From contig JBGSIZ010000056.1 in the NCBI GenBank assembly GCA_041742255.1, forward strand, positions 1 through 6,570: a DNA stretch of 6,570 nucleotides, in the 5' to 3' direction. A program made the position numbers and the translations under genes. Of the stretch, positions 1 through 5,545 are shown in pieces; position 1 is the first letter of the stretch, and the number at the start of each line of letters is the position of its first letter. Below the pieces are notes generated by a model. That model did no database searches, was not told where the DNA came from, and saw only the letters and a list, made by a program, of their open reading frames with translations. The stretch comes from JBGSIZ01 sp041742255 (GTDB lineage Bacteria; Pseudomonadota; Alphaproteobacteria; Rhodobacterales; Rhodobacteraceae).

Positions 1-2557
1 GCTGGCGGTTGGGCTGCCGCACGGGCGCCCAGGTAAAGACGTAAAACGTCTCCATTTCGGGGCCTTGCGGGGCGGCATCCTCGGCCACGGCATCGTCCGT
101 GCGCACCACCGGGAGCGGGGCATCGGGGTCTACCTCGGGCGTGGCGGGAATGACCAACTCGATCGGGTGGGCGGTAGCCTTGACCTTTTCGCGCTCGCCC
201 TTTTCGGCCTTGTAGCCCAGACCACCCATCAGATCGACAAATCCATCCAAGGTCATGCCGGTGATGGACAACATATCCGGGTTCGCCTCGAACCCCGCGC
301 GGCTGTCCTTGAGACGGAGCATGTCGGCCAGCCGTTCCAGCATATCAATGCGAATGGCGCGGCTGCCTGCGGCGCGGTATCCGGCCATGGCATAAACCTG
401 TGGATCGACACCCTCAACAGCGGGAACAGTGACCAGCCCGGCAGGGGGGGCCTCGGGAAAGGTGTCCAACCCCTGGGCAAGCGACCACAGAACCAACCGC
501 AACCGGGTCGGGGCGGGCTTCAACAAGGCGGGCATGAACACGGTGAACTGGCCAAACCGGATACCATGTTTGCGCAAGGCACCCCGGGTTTCCTGATCCA
601 GCGCCTTGACGGCATCGGCGACATCGGCGCGGGGGATCACGCCCAAATGTTCAACCATCCGAAAGGCGAAACCACGGGCCATCGGGGCCAAGGCCTCGTC
701 CCGGCTCATCGCCAGCAAGGGGTCAAACAAGGCAGCAATCTTGCGGTCAATGAAATGCTGCAACCGGCGCTGCACCTTGGCAGCGACCTCGTCACCTGCC
801 TCTTCATCAACAAAGGCGCGAACCTGCGGGCGCATCGGTTCGGGACCGGGGACCAGTTTGCCCACGGCCTCGGTGCCCCACATCAACCCGCCCTGTTCGG
901 TAAAATCGAACTCGGTATCCGGGGCGTTATACACCCTGTCCGCCCGCAGACTGAACTGCGGGGCAAGGGCCTGAAACGACGCCTGCCGCAAGGTCTTTGC
1001 CTCGTCCGGGCTGCCCGCCTTGTCCATGCGGAACCGGAACCCCTCCAAACGACCGACGAATTCACCGTCAACCGTCACTTCACCCTTGTCGTTTACGTCG
1101 GCCACAAGGCCCTCCTTCTGTCTGAGCCGGCGGAGCAGAACGCTCGTCCGCCGGTCCACAAATCTCTGGGTCAGCGCCTCGTGCAAGGCATCCGACAGGC
1201 GGTCTTCTACAGCGCGGGCTTCGCCCCGCCAATGAGAATCGAACTCGACCCAACCTTTCCGTTGGGCGACATACGTCCAGGTGCGGATAAACGACAGTCG
1301 TTTCGACAAAGTATCAATATCGCCGTCCGTTCGGTCAATACGGCGCACCTGTTCGGCGAACCAAACCTGCGGCACATGGCCATATTGGTGCAGGAAATTG
1401 AAAATCTCGCGCAGCAGGCTGGCGTGTTCAGCCCTTGAAATCCCACGGAAATCCGGGATGCGGCACACATCCCACAACAACCGGACGGATGGGCCGTCAC
1501 TGGCGCGGGCAGCAACCTCGGCATCCCCGGCCAAGGCGCGCAACGCCGCCAGATCATCCGATTCGCGCACCCGACTCAGCCAGTCGTTATCAGTCCGGGC
1601 TTCCAGCGTTTGCAGCAACCGGGGCACAGACCCGAATTGCAGGGCGGAATTCCGCCAAAACAATCGGCGGACCGGGCGAAACTGGTGGCTTTCGATGGCC
1701 TCGATCACCTCGTCGTCCAATTCGGGGGCCTCACCCGTCACGCCAAAGGTGCCCGCGTTCATGTGGCGACCTGCGCGGCCCGCGATCTGGGCCAATTCGT
1801 CCGGCTCCAGATGGCGCATCCTGTGGCCGTCAAACTTGGTCAGACTGGAAAACGCGACATGGGTGATATCAAGGTTGAGCCCCATGCCGATGGCATCGGT
1901 GGCGACCAGATAATCGACCTCGCCATTCTGATACATTTCAACCTGCGCATTGCGGGTGCGGGGGGACAAGGCCCCCATGACGACAGCGGCCCCGCCTTTG
2001 GTCCGGCGCAACAGCTCGGCAATGGCATAGACATTTTCAACCGAAAACCCGACGATGGCGGCGCGCTCGGGCATCCGGATGATCTTTTTCGAACCTGTAT
2101 AGGTCAGGGTGGAAAACCGGTCCTTTTTCAGGAACTGCACATGGGGGACAAGGGCAGCAATCGCCCCGCGCATGGTTTCGGACCCCAGAAACAACGTCTC
2201 GTGCAGGCCGCGGGCGTGCAGCAAACGGTCGGTGAACACATGGCCGCGCTCGGGATCGGCGCATAACTGGATTTCGTCCACGGCCAGAAAATCGCAGGCC
2301 ATGCTGTCGGGCATGGCTTCAACGGTGCAAACCCAATACTGGGCGCGGTCGGGCACGATCCGTTCCTCGCCCGTGACCAACGCCACAACGGACGGCCCGC
2401 GTTTGGCAACCACGCGGTCGTAAACTTCGCGCGCCAACAATCGCAACGGCAGGCCGATGATACCGGTCCGGTGGGACAGCATCCGCTCGATGGCATAATG
2501 GGTCTTGCCGGTATTGGTCGGCCCCAAAACGGCCGTGATCCGGGAAACAGTGGTCAT
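1..2557 (-). CDS. Suv3-like DExH-box RNA helicase (C-terminus cut by window edge)
   Basis: A superfamily 2 helicase of the Suv3 type, predicted to unwind RNA in the cytoplasm using ATP. The 852 codons present are open throughout and the C-terminus lies beyond position 1. Visible motifs, in order, are Walker A GPTNTGKT (residues 12-19), ARE in motif Ia (42-44), DEIQ in motif II (94-97), LGSET as motif III (124-128), ATDAIGMGLNLD as motif V (219-230) and QIAGRAGR as motif VI (257-264). DEIQ together with QIAGRAGR is characteristic of Suv3, the helicase of the mitochondrial RNA degradosome. About 590 residues follow the core without a motif I can name; the last visible part is proline-rich and then contains FYVFTWAPVRQ. 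The ATG at 2557 is chosen because Walker A starts 12 residues in and GGGGA lies 5 bases upstream. It sits 30 bases after the TPR gene on the same strand. The helicase assignment is firm; the RNA substrate is inferred from the family. Confidence 0.93.
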   Translation of the reverse strand, partial: MTTVSRITAVLGPTNTGKTHYAIERMLSHRTGIIGLPLRLLAREVYDRVVAKRGPSVVALVTGEERIVPDRAQYWVCTVEAMPDSMACDFLAVDEIQLCADPERGHVFTDRLLHARGLHETLFLGSETMRGAIAALVPHVQFLKKDRFSTLTYTGSKKIIRMPERAAIVGFSVENVYAIAELLRRTKGGAAVVMGALSPRTRNAQVEMYQNGEVDYLVATDAIGMGLNLDITHVAFSSLTKFDGHRMRHLEPDELAQIAGRAGRHMNAGTFGVTGEAPELDDEVIEAIESHQFRPVRRLFWRNSALQFGSVPRLLQTLEARTDNDWLSRVRESDDLAALRALAGDAEVAARASDGPSVRLLWDVCRIPDFRGISRAEHASLLREIFNFLHQYGHVPQVWFAEQVRRIDRTDGDIDTLSKRLSFIRTWTYVAQRKGWVEFDSHWRGEARAVEDRLSDALHEALTQRFVDRRTSVLLRRLRQKEGLVADVNDKGEVTVDGEFVGRLEGFRFRMDKAGSPDEAKTLRQASFQALAPQFSLRADRVYNAPDTEFDFTEQGGLMWGTEAVGKLVPGPEPMRPQVRAFVDEEAGDEVAAKVQRRLQHFIDRKIAALFDPLLAMSRDEALAPMARGFAFRMVEHLGVIPRADVADAVKALDQETRGALRKHGIRFGQFTVFMPALLKPAPTRLRLVLWSLAQGLDTFPEAPPAGLVTVPAVEGVDPQVYAMAGYRAAGSRAIRIDMLERLADMLRLKDSRAGFEANPDMLSITGMTLDGFVDLMGGLGYKAEKGEREKVKATAHPIELVIPATPEVDPDAPLPVVRTDDAVAEDAAPQGPEMETFYVFTWAPVRQPNRQ

Positions 2558-2587
2558 ATCGGTCCCCGGACGGCGGGCAAACGCCGG

Positions 2588-3148
2588 CTACAGCGTCTGA
2601 CCCTCAAGTGTCAGTTGCAGCCGATCTACGGCCTCGGCCACATTGGGGGCAAGCGGATAAAGCGCCAGAACCCGTTCGTAAATTTCCAACGCCTCCGGTT
2701 CGCGGCCCATCTGTTCAAGGATGACGCCGAAGCCCTGCATCGCCCCGAAATGGCGCGGGTTCAAAACCAGCGTCTGGCGAATATCGTCAATCGCAGGCCC
2801 AGTGAGGCCAAGCGAGAAATAGGCAGCGGCACGGGTGTTATAGGCTTCGGCAAACGCCGGATCATGGTCAATGGCGGCGGTCAGATGTTCAACGGCCACG
2901 GCGAATTCGCCCGCCTGCATCGCGTCCTCGCCCCGGCGCAGCAACAGGTCAATGGCGGCGGACCCACTCTTGGCCCACGCATCCATGATCTGCTCCTCAA
3001 CCGCACCTGCGGTTTCGGGGCCTGCGGCCTGCAACTGGACGAACAGATCATCCATGCCAGCGTCCTGCGCTTGGGCAGGTAGGGAAAACCCCACTGCCAG
3101 CAAAAATGCCGCTACGATATGTTTGAAGGGTTGGGCGTTCACAGTCAT
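2588..3148 (-). CDS. Exported tetratricopeptide-repeat (TPR) protein
   Basis: A 186-residue protein with an N-terminal signal peptide: a hydrophobic stretch at about residues 11-24 (IVAAFLLAVGFSLP) and a likely signal peptidase I site after A25-Q26-A27. The mature protein is therefore probably periplasmic. Three consecutive 34-residue TPR units follow at about 64-97, 98-131 and 132-165. Each ends in an Asp/Asn/Tyr-Pro turn (DHDP, VLNP, ALYP), with typical small residues at the helix-packing positions. TPRs usually serve as protein-binding scaffolds; no catalytic motif is visible and the partner is unknown. The ATG at 3148 is preferred over an in-frame TTG at 3166, which would add MRYNCY before the signal peptide and overlap a promoter-like TACAAT box. 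No Shine-Dalgarno sequence precedes 3148, which fits a leaderless message. The gene lies 30 bases ahead of the helicase gene and is probably cotranscribed with it. Confidence 0.88.
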   Translation of the reverse strand: MTVNAQPFKHIVAAFLLAVGFSLPAQAQDAGMDDLFVQLQAAGPETAGAVEEQIMDAWAKSGSAAIDLLLRRGEDAMQAGEFAVAVEHLTAAIDHDPAFAEAYNTRAAAYFSLGLTGPAIDDIRQTLVLNPRHFGAMQGFGVILEQMGREPEALEIYERVLALYPLAPNVAEAVDRLQLTLEGQTL

Positions 3149-3154
3149 ATAACA

Positions 3155-3160
3155 ATTGTA
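3155..3160 (-). promoter_or_regulatory. Candidate -10 box (TACAAT) for the TPR gene, leaderless start
   Basis: On the minus strand TACAAT (3160 to 3155) lies six bases before the ATG at 3148, so a normally placed transcription start would fall on or next to the start codon. The box overlaps the palindrome ACAATTGT (3152-3159). No convincing -35 element is visible 16-18 bases upstream; the best match there is only CTGGCG-like. The lack of a ribosome binding site before the gene supports a leaderless reading, but the promoter call rests on one hexamer. Confidence 0.4.
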
Positions 3161-3219
3161 GCGCAAGACGCGGGCGGCGCCAGTGGGTGCCGATCACAAC
3201 CTTGCAGATCAGACCCAAC

Positions 3220-3225
3220 AAAGGA
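3220..3225 (+). promoter_or_regulatory. Ribosome binding site of the SCP2 gene
   Basis: AAAGGA ends 11 bases before the ATG at 3237. The spacing is slightly long but acceptable, and it is what decides this start over the GTG at 3183. Confidence 0.6.
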
Positions 3226-3236
3226 CGACACGACAC

Positions 3237-3527
3237 ATGAGCATCATCCTGACCGAGGCCGTCGCGGCCCTGAACGCAAAAATGGGCAGCACCGGGTTTG
3301 ACGGCTCCGCCAAATTCGTCATCTCCGGCGAAGGCGCCATCGTCATCGACGGCGCAGGCGCACATGCCTCGGACGACGACGCCGACGTGACGCTGACGGC
3401 GGATGCGGACACCTTCAAATCCATCCTCGACGGTGACCTGAACCCGACGGCGGCGTTCATGACGGGCAAACTGTCGGTGGACGGGGACATGGGCATGGCG
3501 ATGAAACTCGCCTCGGTCCTGTCCTGA
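3237..3527 (+). CDS. SCP2 sterol-binding domain protein
   Basis: A 96-residue single-domain protein of the SCP2 family, whose fold forms a hydrophobic tunnel that binds lipids or acyl chains. The diagnostic C-terminal block is clear: AAFMTGKLSVDGDMGMAMKL at residues 72-91, matching the family pattern MtGKlkvdGD. It is preceded by alternating beta strands (AKFVIS at 25-30, AIVIDG at 34-39, DVTLTAD at 50-56). The length is normal for a stand-alone bacterial SCP2 protein, and no signal peptide is seen, so it is cytoplasmic. The ATG at 3237 is chosen over an upstream in-frame GTG at 3183 because AAAGGA lies 11 bases before it and the extra 18 residues would be low-complexity polar sequence. Its TGA overlaps the ATG of the hydrolase by one base, which suggests coupled translation and a shared role in lipid handling. 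The ligand cannot be told from sequence. Confidence 0.92.
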   Translation: MSIILTEAVAALNAKMGSTGFDGSAKFVISGEGAIVIDGAGAHASDDDADVTLTADADTFKSILDGDLNPTAAFMTGKLSVDGDMGMAMKLASVLS

Positions 3528-4486
3528 TGACCGCCGCCGCGCCCTTGTATGCGGACATCGCCCATGGCCCAAACGGGGGGCAGGCGGCATTTGTGACAAC
3601 GGCGGACGGCGTGCAGATCCGGCTGGCCCATTGGGCGGCCCCAACCGCACGGGGAACGGTTCTGCTGTTCCCCGGACGGACGGAATACATTGAAAAATAT
3701 GGCCCTGCGGCGCTCGATTTGCAGACGCGGGGCTATGCCACGGTGGTCATCGACTGGCGGGGCCAGGGGCTGGCGGATCGGTTGCACACCAACCGGGCGC
3801 TGGGGCATGTGGGCAACTTTGGCGATTACCAACATGACGTGCGGGCGATGGTGGCCCATGCGCGCGGGCTGAACCTGCCGGAACCGTTCTTTCTGCTGGG
3901 ACATTCCATGGGCGGGGCGATTGGCCTGCGGGCCCTGATGCAAGGGATGCCGGTGCAGGCGGCAGCGTTTTCGGCGCCAATGTGGGGCATAATGATGGCC
4001 CCTGCCCTGCGGCCCGTGGCGTGGACCATGTCCTCGGTCGCGCGGCCATTGGGGTTCGGGCACGTCATGGCGCCGGGGCAATCGGAAAAAACCTATGTCC
4101 TGCGGACGACCTTCGCGGACAACACGTTGACCAACGATCCGGCGATGTTTGCAATGATGCAGGACCAAATGACAGCGCAGCCGGATTTGTCGCTGGGAGG
4201 GCCATCGCTCCATTGGCTGAACGAATCGCTGCTGGAAATGCGGGCGCTGTCACGGCGGCCGTCGCCTGCAACACCCTGTCTCACGTTTCTGGGCAGTCAG
4301 GAATCCATTGTGGACCCGTCGCGGATCACCGCGCGGATGGCGGTCTGGCCGGGCGGGCAGCTCGTCCCGCTCAAAGACTGCAAACACGAGGTGATGATGG
4401 AAGGCCCCGCCGTGCGCGCACAGGTGTTCGACCAGATCGCCGGGCATTTCGACAACCACCGGGAACACGCGCGCGCCGCTGGCTGA
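3527..4486 (+). CDS. Alpha/beta hydrolase, lysophospholipase-like (PldB type)
   Basis: A 319-residue serine hydrolase of the alpha/beta fold, most similar in layout to bacterial lysophospholipase L2 and monoglyceride lipases. The oxyanion-hole region is LLFPGRTEYIEKYG (residues 46-59), a typical start for this subfamily. D76-W-R-G-Q-G follows strand 4. The nucleophile elbow is GHSMGG (125-130) with S127 as catalytic serine. The likely acid is D263 in SQESIVDP, and the histidine is H287 in KHEVMME, so the triad is complete. Residues about 140-245 form the cap. There is no signal peptide, so action in the cytoplasm or at the inner membrane face is expected. Its ATG overlaps the SCP2 stop (TGATG) and lacks its own Shine-Dalgarno sequence, so it probably depends on translation of the SCP2 gene. 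The substrate is probably an acyl ester such as a lysophospholipid or monoacylglycerol, but this is inferred from the family only. Confidence 0.92.
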   Translation: MTAAAPLYADIAHGPNGGQAAFVTTADGVQIRLAHWAAPTARGTVLLFPGRTEYIEKYGPAALDLQTRGYATVVIDWRGQGLADRLHTNRALGHVGNFGDYQHDVRAMVAHARGLNLPEPFFLLGHSMGGAIGLRALMQGMPVQAAAFSAPMWGIMMAPALRPVAWTMSSVARPLGFGHVMAPGQSEKTYVLRTTFADNTLTNDPAMFAMMQDQMTAQPDLSLGGPSLHWLNESLLEMRALSRRPSPATPCLTFLGSQESIVDPSRITARMAVWPGGQLVPLKDCKHEVMMEGPAVRAQVFDQIAGHFDNHREHARAAG

Positions 4487-4496
4487 CACGGCTGTA

Positions 4497-4524
4497 TTGA
4501 TCAGGGCCACTCGTGCGCTAGGCT
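4497..4524 (+). promoter_or_regulatory. Candidate sigma-70-type promoter for the exonuclease-ligase operon
   Basis: TTGATC (4497-4502) and TAGGCT (4519-4524) are separated by 16 bases. The -10 box ends seven bases before the ATG at 4532, so transcription would begin at about 4531-4532 and give a leaderless or near-leaderless message. No strong Shine-Dalgarno sequence precedes the ATG; the AGG at 4520-4522 lies inside the -10 box. The match and geometry are good, but no transcript data are available here. Confidence 0.5.
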
Positions 4525-4530
4525 GGCCCT
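4503..4530. repeat. Inverted repeat AGGGCCA-N14-TGGCCCT overlapping the promoter
   Basis: The arms at 4503-4509 and 4524-4530 are perfect 7-bp reverse complements with a 14-base centre. The left arm starts directly after the putative -35 box, and the right arm covers the last base of the -10 box and ends one base before the exonuclease start codon. It could be an operator, a weak hairpin at the end of the upstream hydrolase message (only two T residues follow, so it is a poor intrinsic terminator), or chance in GC-rich DNA. Confidence 0.4.
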
Positions 4531-4531
4531 T

Positions 4532-5545
4532 ATGACCGTGCTCACCTTCACCGACAGCGGCATCTATTGCCCGGCAGGCGATTTTTACATCGACCCGTGG
4601 CGACCCGTCGCGCGGGCGCTCATCACCCATGGCCATTCGGACCACGCGCGACCAGGAATGAGGGCGTATTTGTGCAGCACGCCCGCAGCCCCTGTGATCC
4701 GGCACCGTCTGGGGGACATCACGCTGGACACGCTCGACTATGGGGCGGTGCGCACCATCGGGGGGGCGCAGGTGTCGTTCCACCCGGCGGGGCACGTTCC
4801 GGGTTCGGCGCAAATCCGGGTGGCGGTCAGCGGTCAGGTCTGGGTGGTGTCGGGGGATTACAAAACCGTGGCGGACGGGCTGTCGGAACCCTTTGAACCG
4901 GTGCGCTGTCACGCCTTCATCACCGAATGCACCTTTGGCCTGCCGATCTTCCGCTGGACAGCCGAGGACACGTTGCGCCAGCAAATCAACCAATGGTGGG
5001 CGCAAAACCGGGATGACGGGCGGATGTCGGTTCTGGGGGCGTACGCCTTGGGCAAGGCGCAGCGGTTGTTGACACTGGTGGACCCCTCCATCGGCCCCAT
5101 CCTGACCCATGGCGCGGTCGAGGGGACAAACGCGGTTCTGCGGGGCCAAGGGATCACCTTGCCGCACACCGTCCACGCACACGGCGGCCTGAACCCACGG
5201 GACTACGCCGGGGCACTGATCCTGGCACCACCCTCCGCGCTCGGGTCGGCCTGGGCGCGGCGGTTCGGGGCACAATCCACGGCCTTTGCCTCGGGGTGGA
5301 TGGCGCTGCGGGGGGTGCGGCGCAGACGAGGGGCGGACCGGGGGTTCATCGTGTCCGATCACGCAGATTGGGCAGGGCTGAACACGGCGATCCGGGAAAC
5401 CGGGGCGCAACAGGTGTTCGTGACGCATGGTTACACCGCCGCCTTTGAACAGCACCTGCGGGACCAAGGCTACGACGCGCACACCGTGGCAACAGACTAC
5501 GCAGGCGAAGGGTTCGACAGACCCGATCCGGATGCAACCCCATGA
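4532..5545 (+). CDS. Ligase-associated DNA exonuclease (metallo-beta-lactamase/beta-CASP fold)
   Basis: A 337-residue metal-dependent nuclease related to the SNM1/CPSF group, thought to process DNA ends before ligation by its partner ligase. The metal-binding motifs are intact: HGHSDH (H33, H35, D37, H38), HPAGH (H84-H88) and SGDY with D109. The beta-CASP part contains ECTFG with E132, and late histidine motifs SDHADW (H277) and VTHGY (H299). The length fits the ligase-associated exonuclease family (TIGR04122 as I recall it). No signal peptide is present. The ATG at 4532 places the conserved strand GIYCPAGDFYIDPW near the N-terminus as usual for the family. It lies 45 bases after the hydrolase gene with its own promoter-like sequence, and its TGA overlaps the ligase ATG by four bases, so the two proteins are probably made together. 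The family assignment is strong; the direction and substrate of cleavage cannot be read from the sequence. Confidence 0.95.
   Translation: MTVLTFTDSGIYCPAGDFYIDPWRPVARALITHGHSDHARPGMRAYLCSTPAAPVIRHRLGDITLDTLDYGAVRTIGGAQVSFHPAGHVPGSAQIRVAVSGQVWVVSGDYKTVADGLSEPFEPVRCHAFITECTFGLPIFRWTAEDTLRQQINQWWAQNRDDGRMSVLGAYALGKAQRLLTLVDPSIGPILTHGAVEGTNAVLRGQGITLPHTVHAHGGLNPRDYAGALILAPPSALGSAWARRFGAQSTAFASGWMALRGVRRRRGADRGFIVSDHADWAGLNTAIRETGAQQVFVTHGYTAAFEQHLRDQGYDAHTVATDYAGEGFDRPDPDATP

Larger units (their letters stand above)
3149..3236. other. Divergent intergenic region between TPR and SCP2 genes
   Basis: These 88 bases separate the minus-strand TPR gene from the plus-strand SCP2 gene and must hold the start signals for both directions, unless the SCP2 genes are read from elsewhere. 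On the minus strand it holds the TACAAT box. On the plus strand it holds a ribosome binding site, AAAGGA at 3220-3225. I see no good plus-strand promoter and no strong terminator hairpin. The only short palindromes noted are ACAATTGT (3152-3159) and GGCGCC (3176-3181). Confidence 0.7.

Noticed and set aside
65..1438. A 457-codon open frame on the plus strand, antisense to the helicase gene
   Set aside because: Its codons are in exact register with the helicase codons on the other strand, where TTA, CTA and TCA are rare in GC-rich genes, so an open mirror frame is expected. The translation has no recognisable domain, whereas the minus strand gives a complete set of helicase motifs.
3149..3166. 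TTG start at 3166 extending the TPR protein by six residues
   Set aside because: It adds MRYNCY ahead of a normal signal peptide, uses a rare start codon, and lies over the likely -10 box.
3183..3236. GTG start at 3183 extending the SCP2 protein by 18 residues
   Set aside because: The extension is polar and unlike SCP2 domains, while the ATG at 3237 has AAAGGA upstream and gives the usual family length.
3209..4213. A 334-codon minus-strand open frame across the SCP2 and hydrolase genes
   Set aside because: It spans two well-supported plus-strand genes and their junction, is in register with the hydrolase codons, and has low-complexity basic composition.
4503..4530. Inverted repeat as an intrinsic terminator of the hydrolase gene
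   Set aside because: Only two T residues follow the right arm before the next start codon and the loop is 14 bases, so it lacks the usual terminator form; an operator or chance repeat is more likely.
4760..4766. Runs of seven G in the exonuclease (4760-4766) and ligase (6254-6260), and at 444-450 in the helicase, as possible phase-variation tracts
   Set aside because: Seven bases is short for slippage switching, such runs arise easily from Gly codons (Pro codons on the minus strand) in GC-rich DNA, and all three reading frames are intact.
4250..5482. A 410-codon open frame on the minus strand opposite the exonuclease
   Set aside because: It is again codon-aligned with a clear real gene. The translation is rich in Arg, Pro and His with no domain, and it ignores the gene boundaries at 4486 and 4532.
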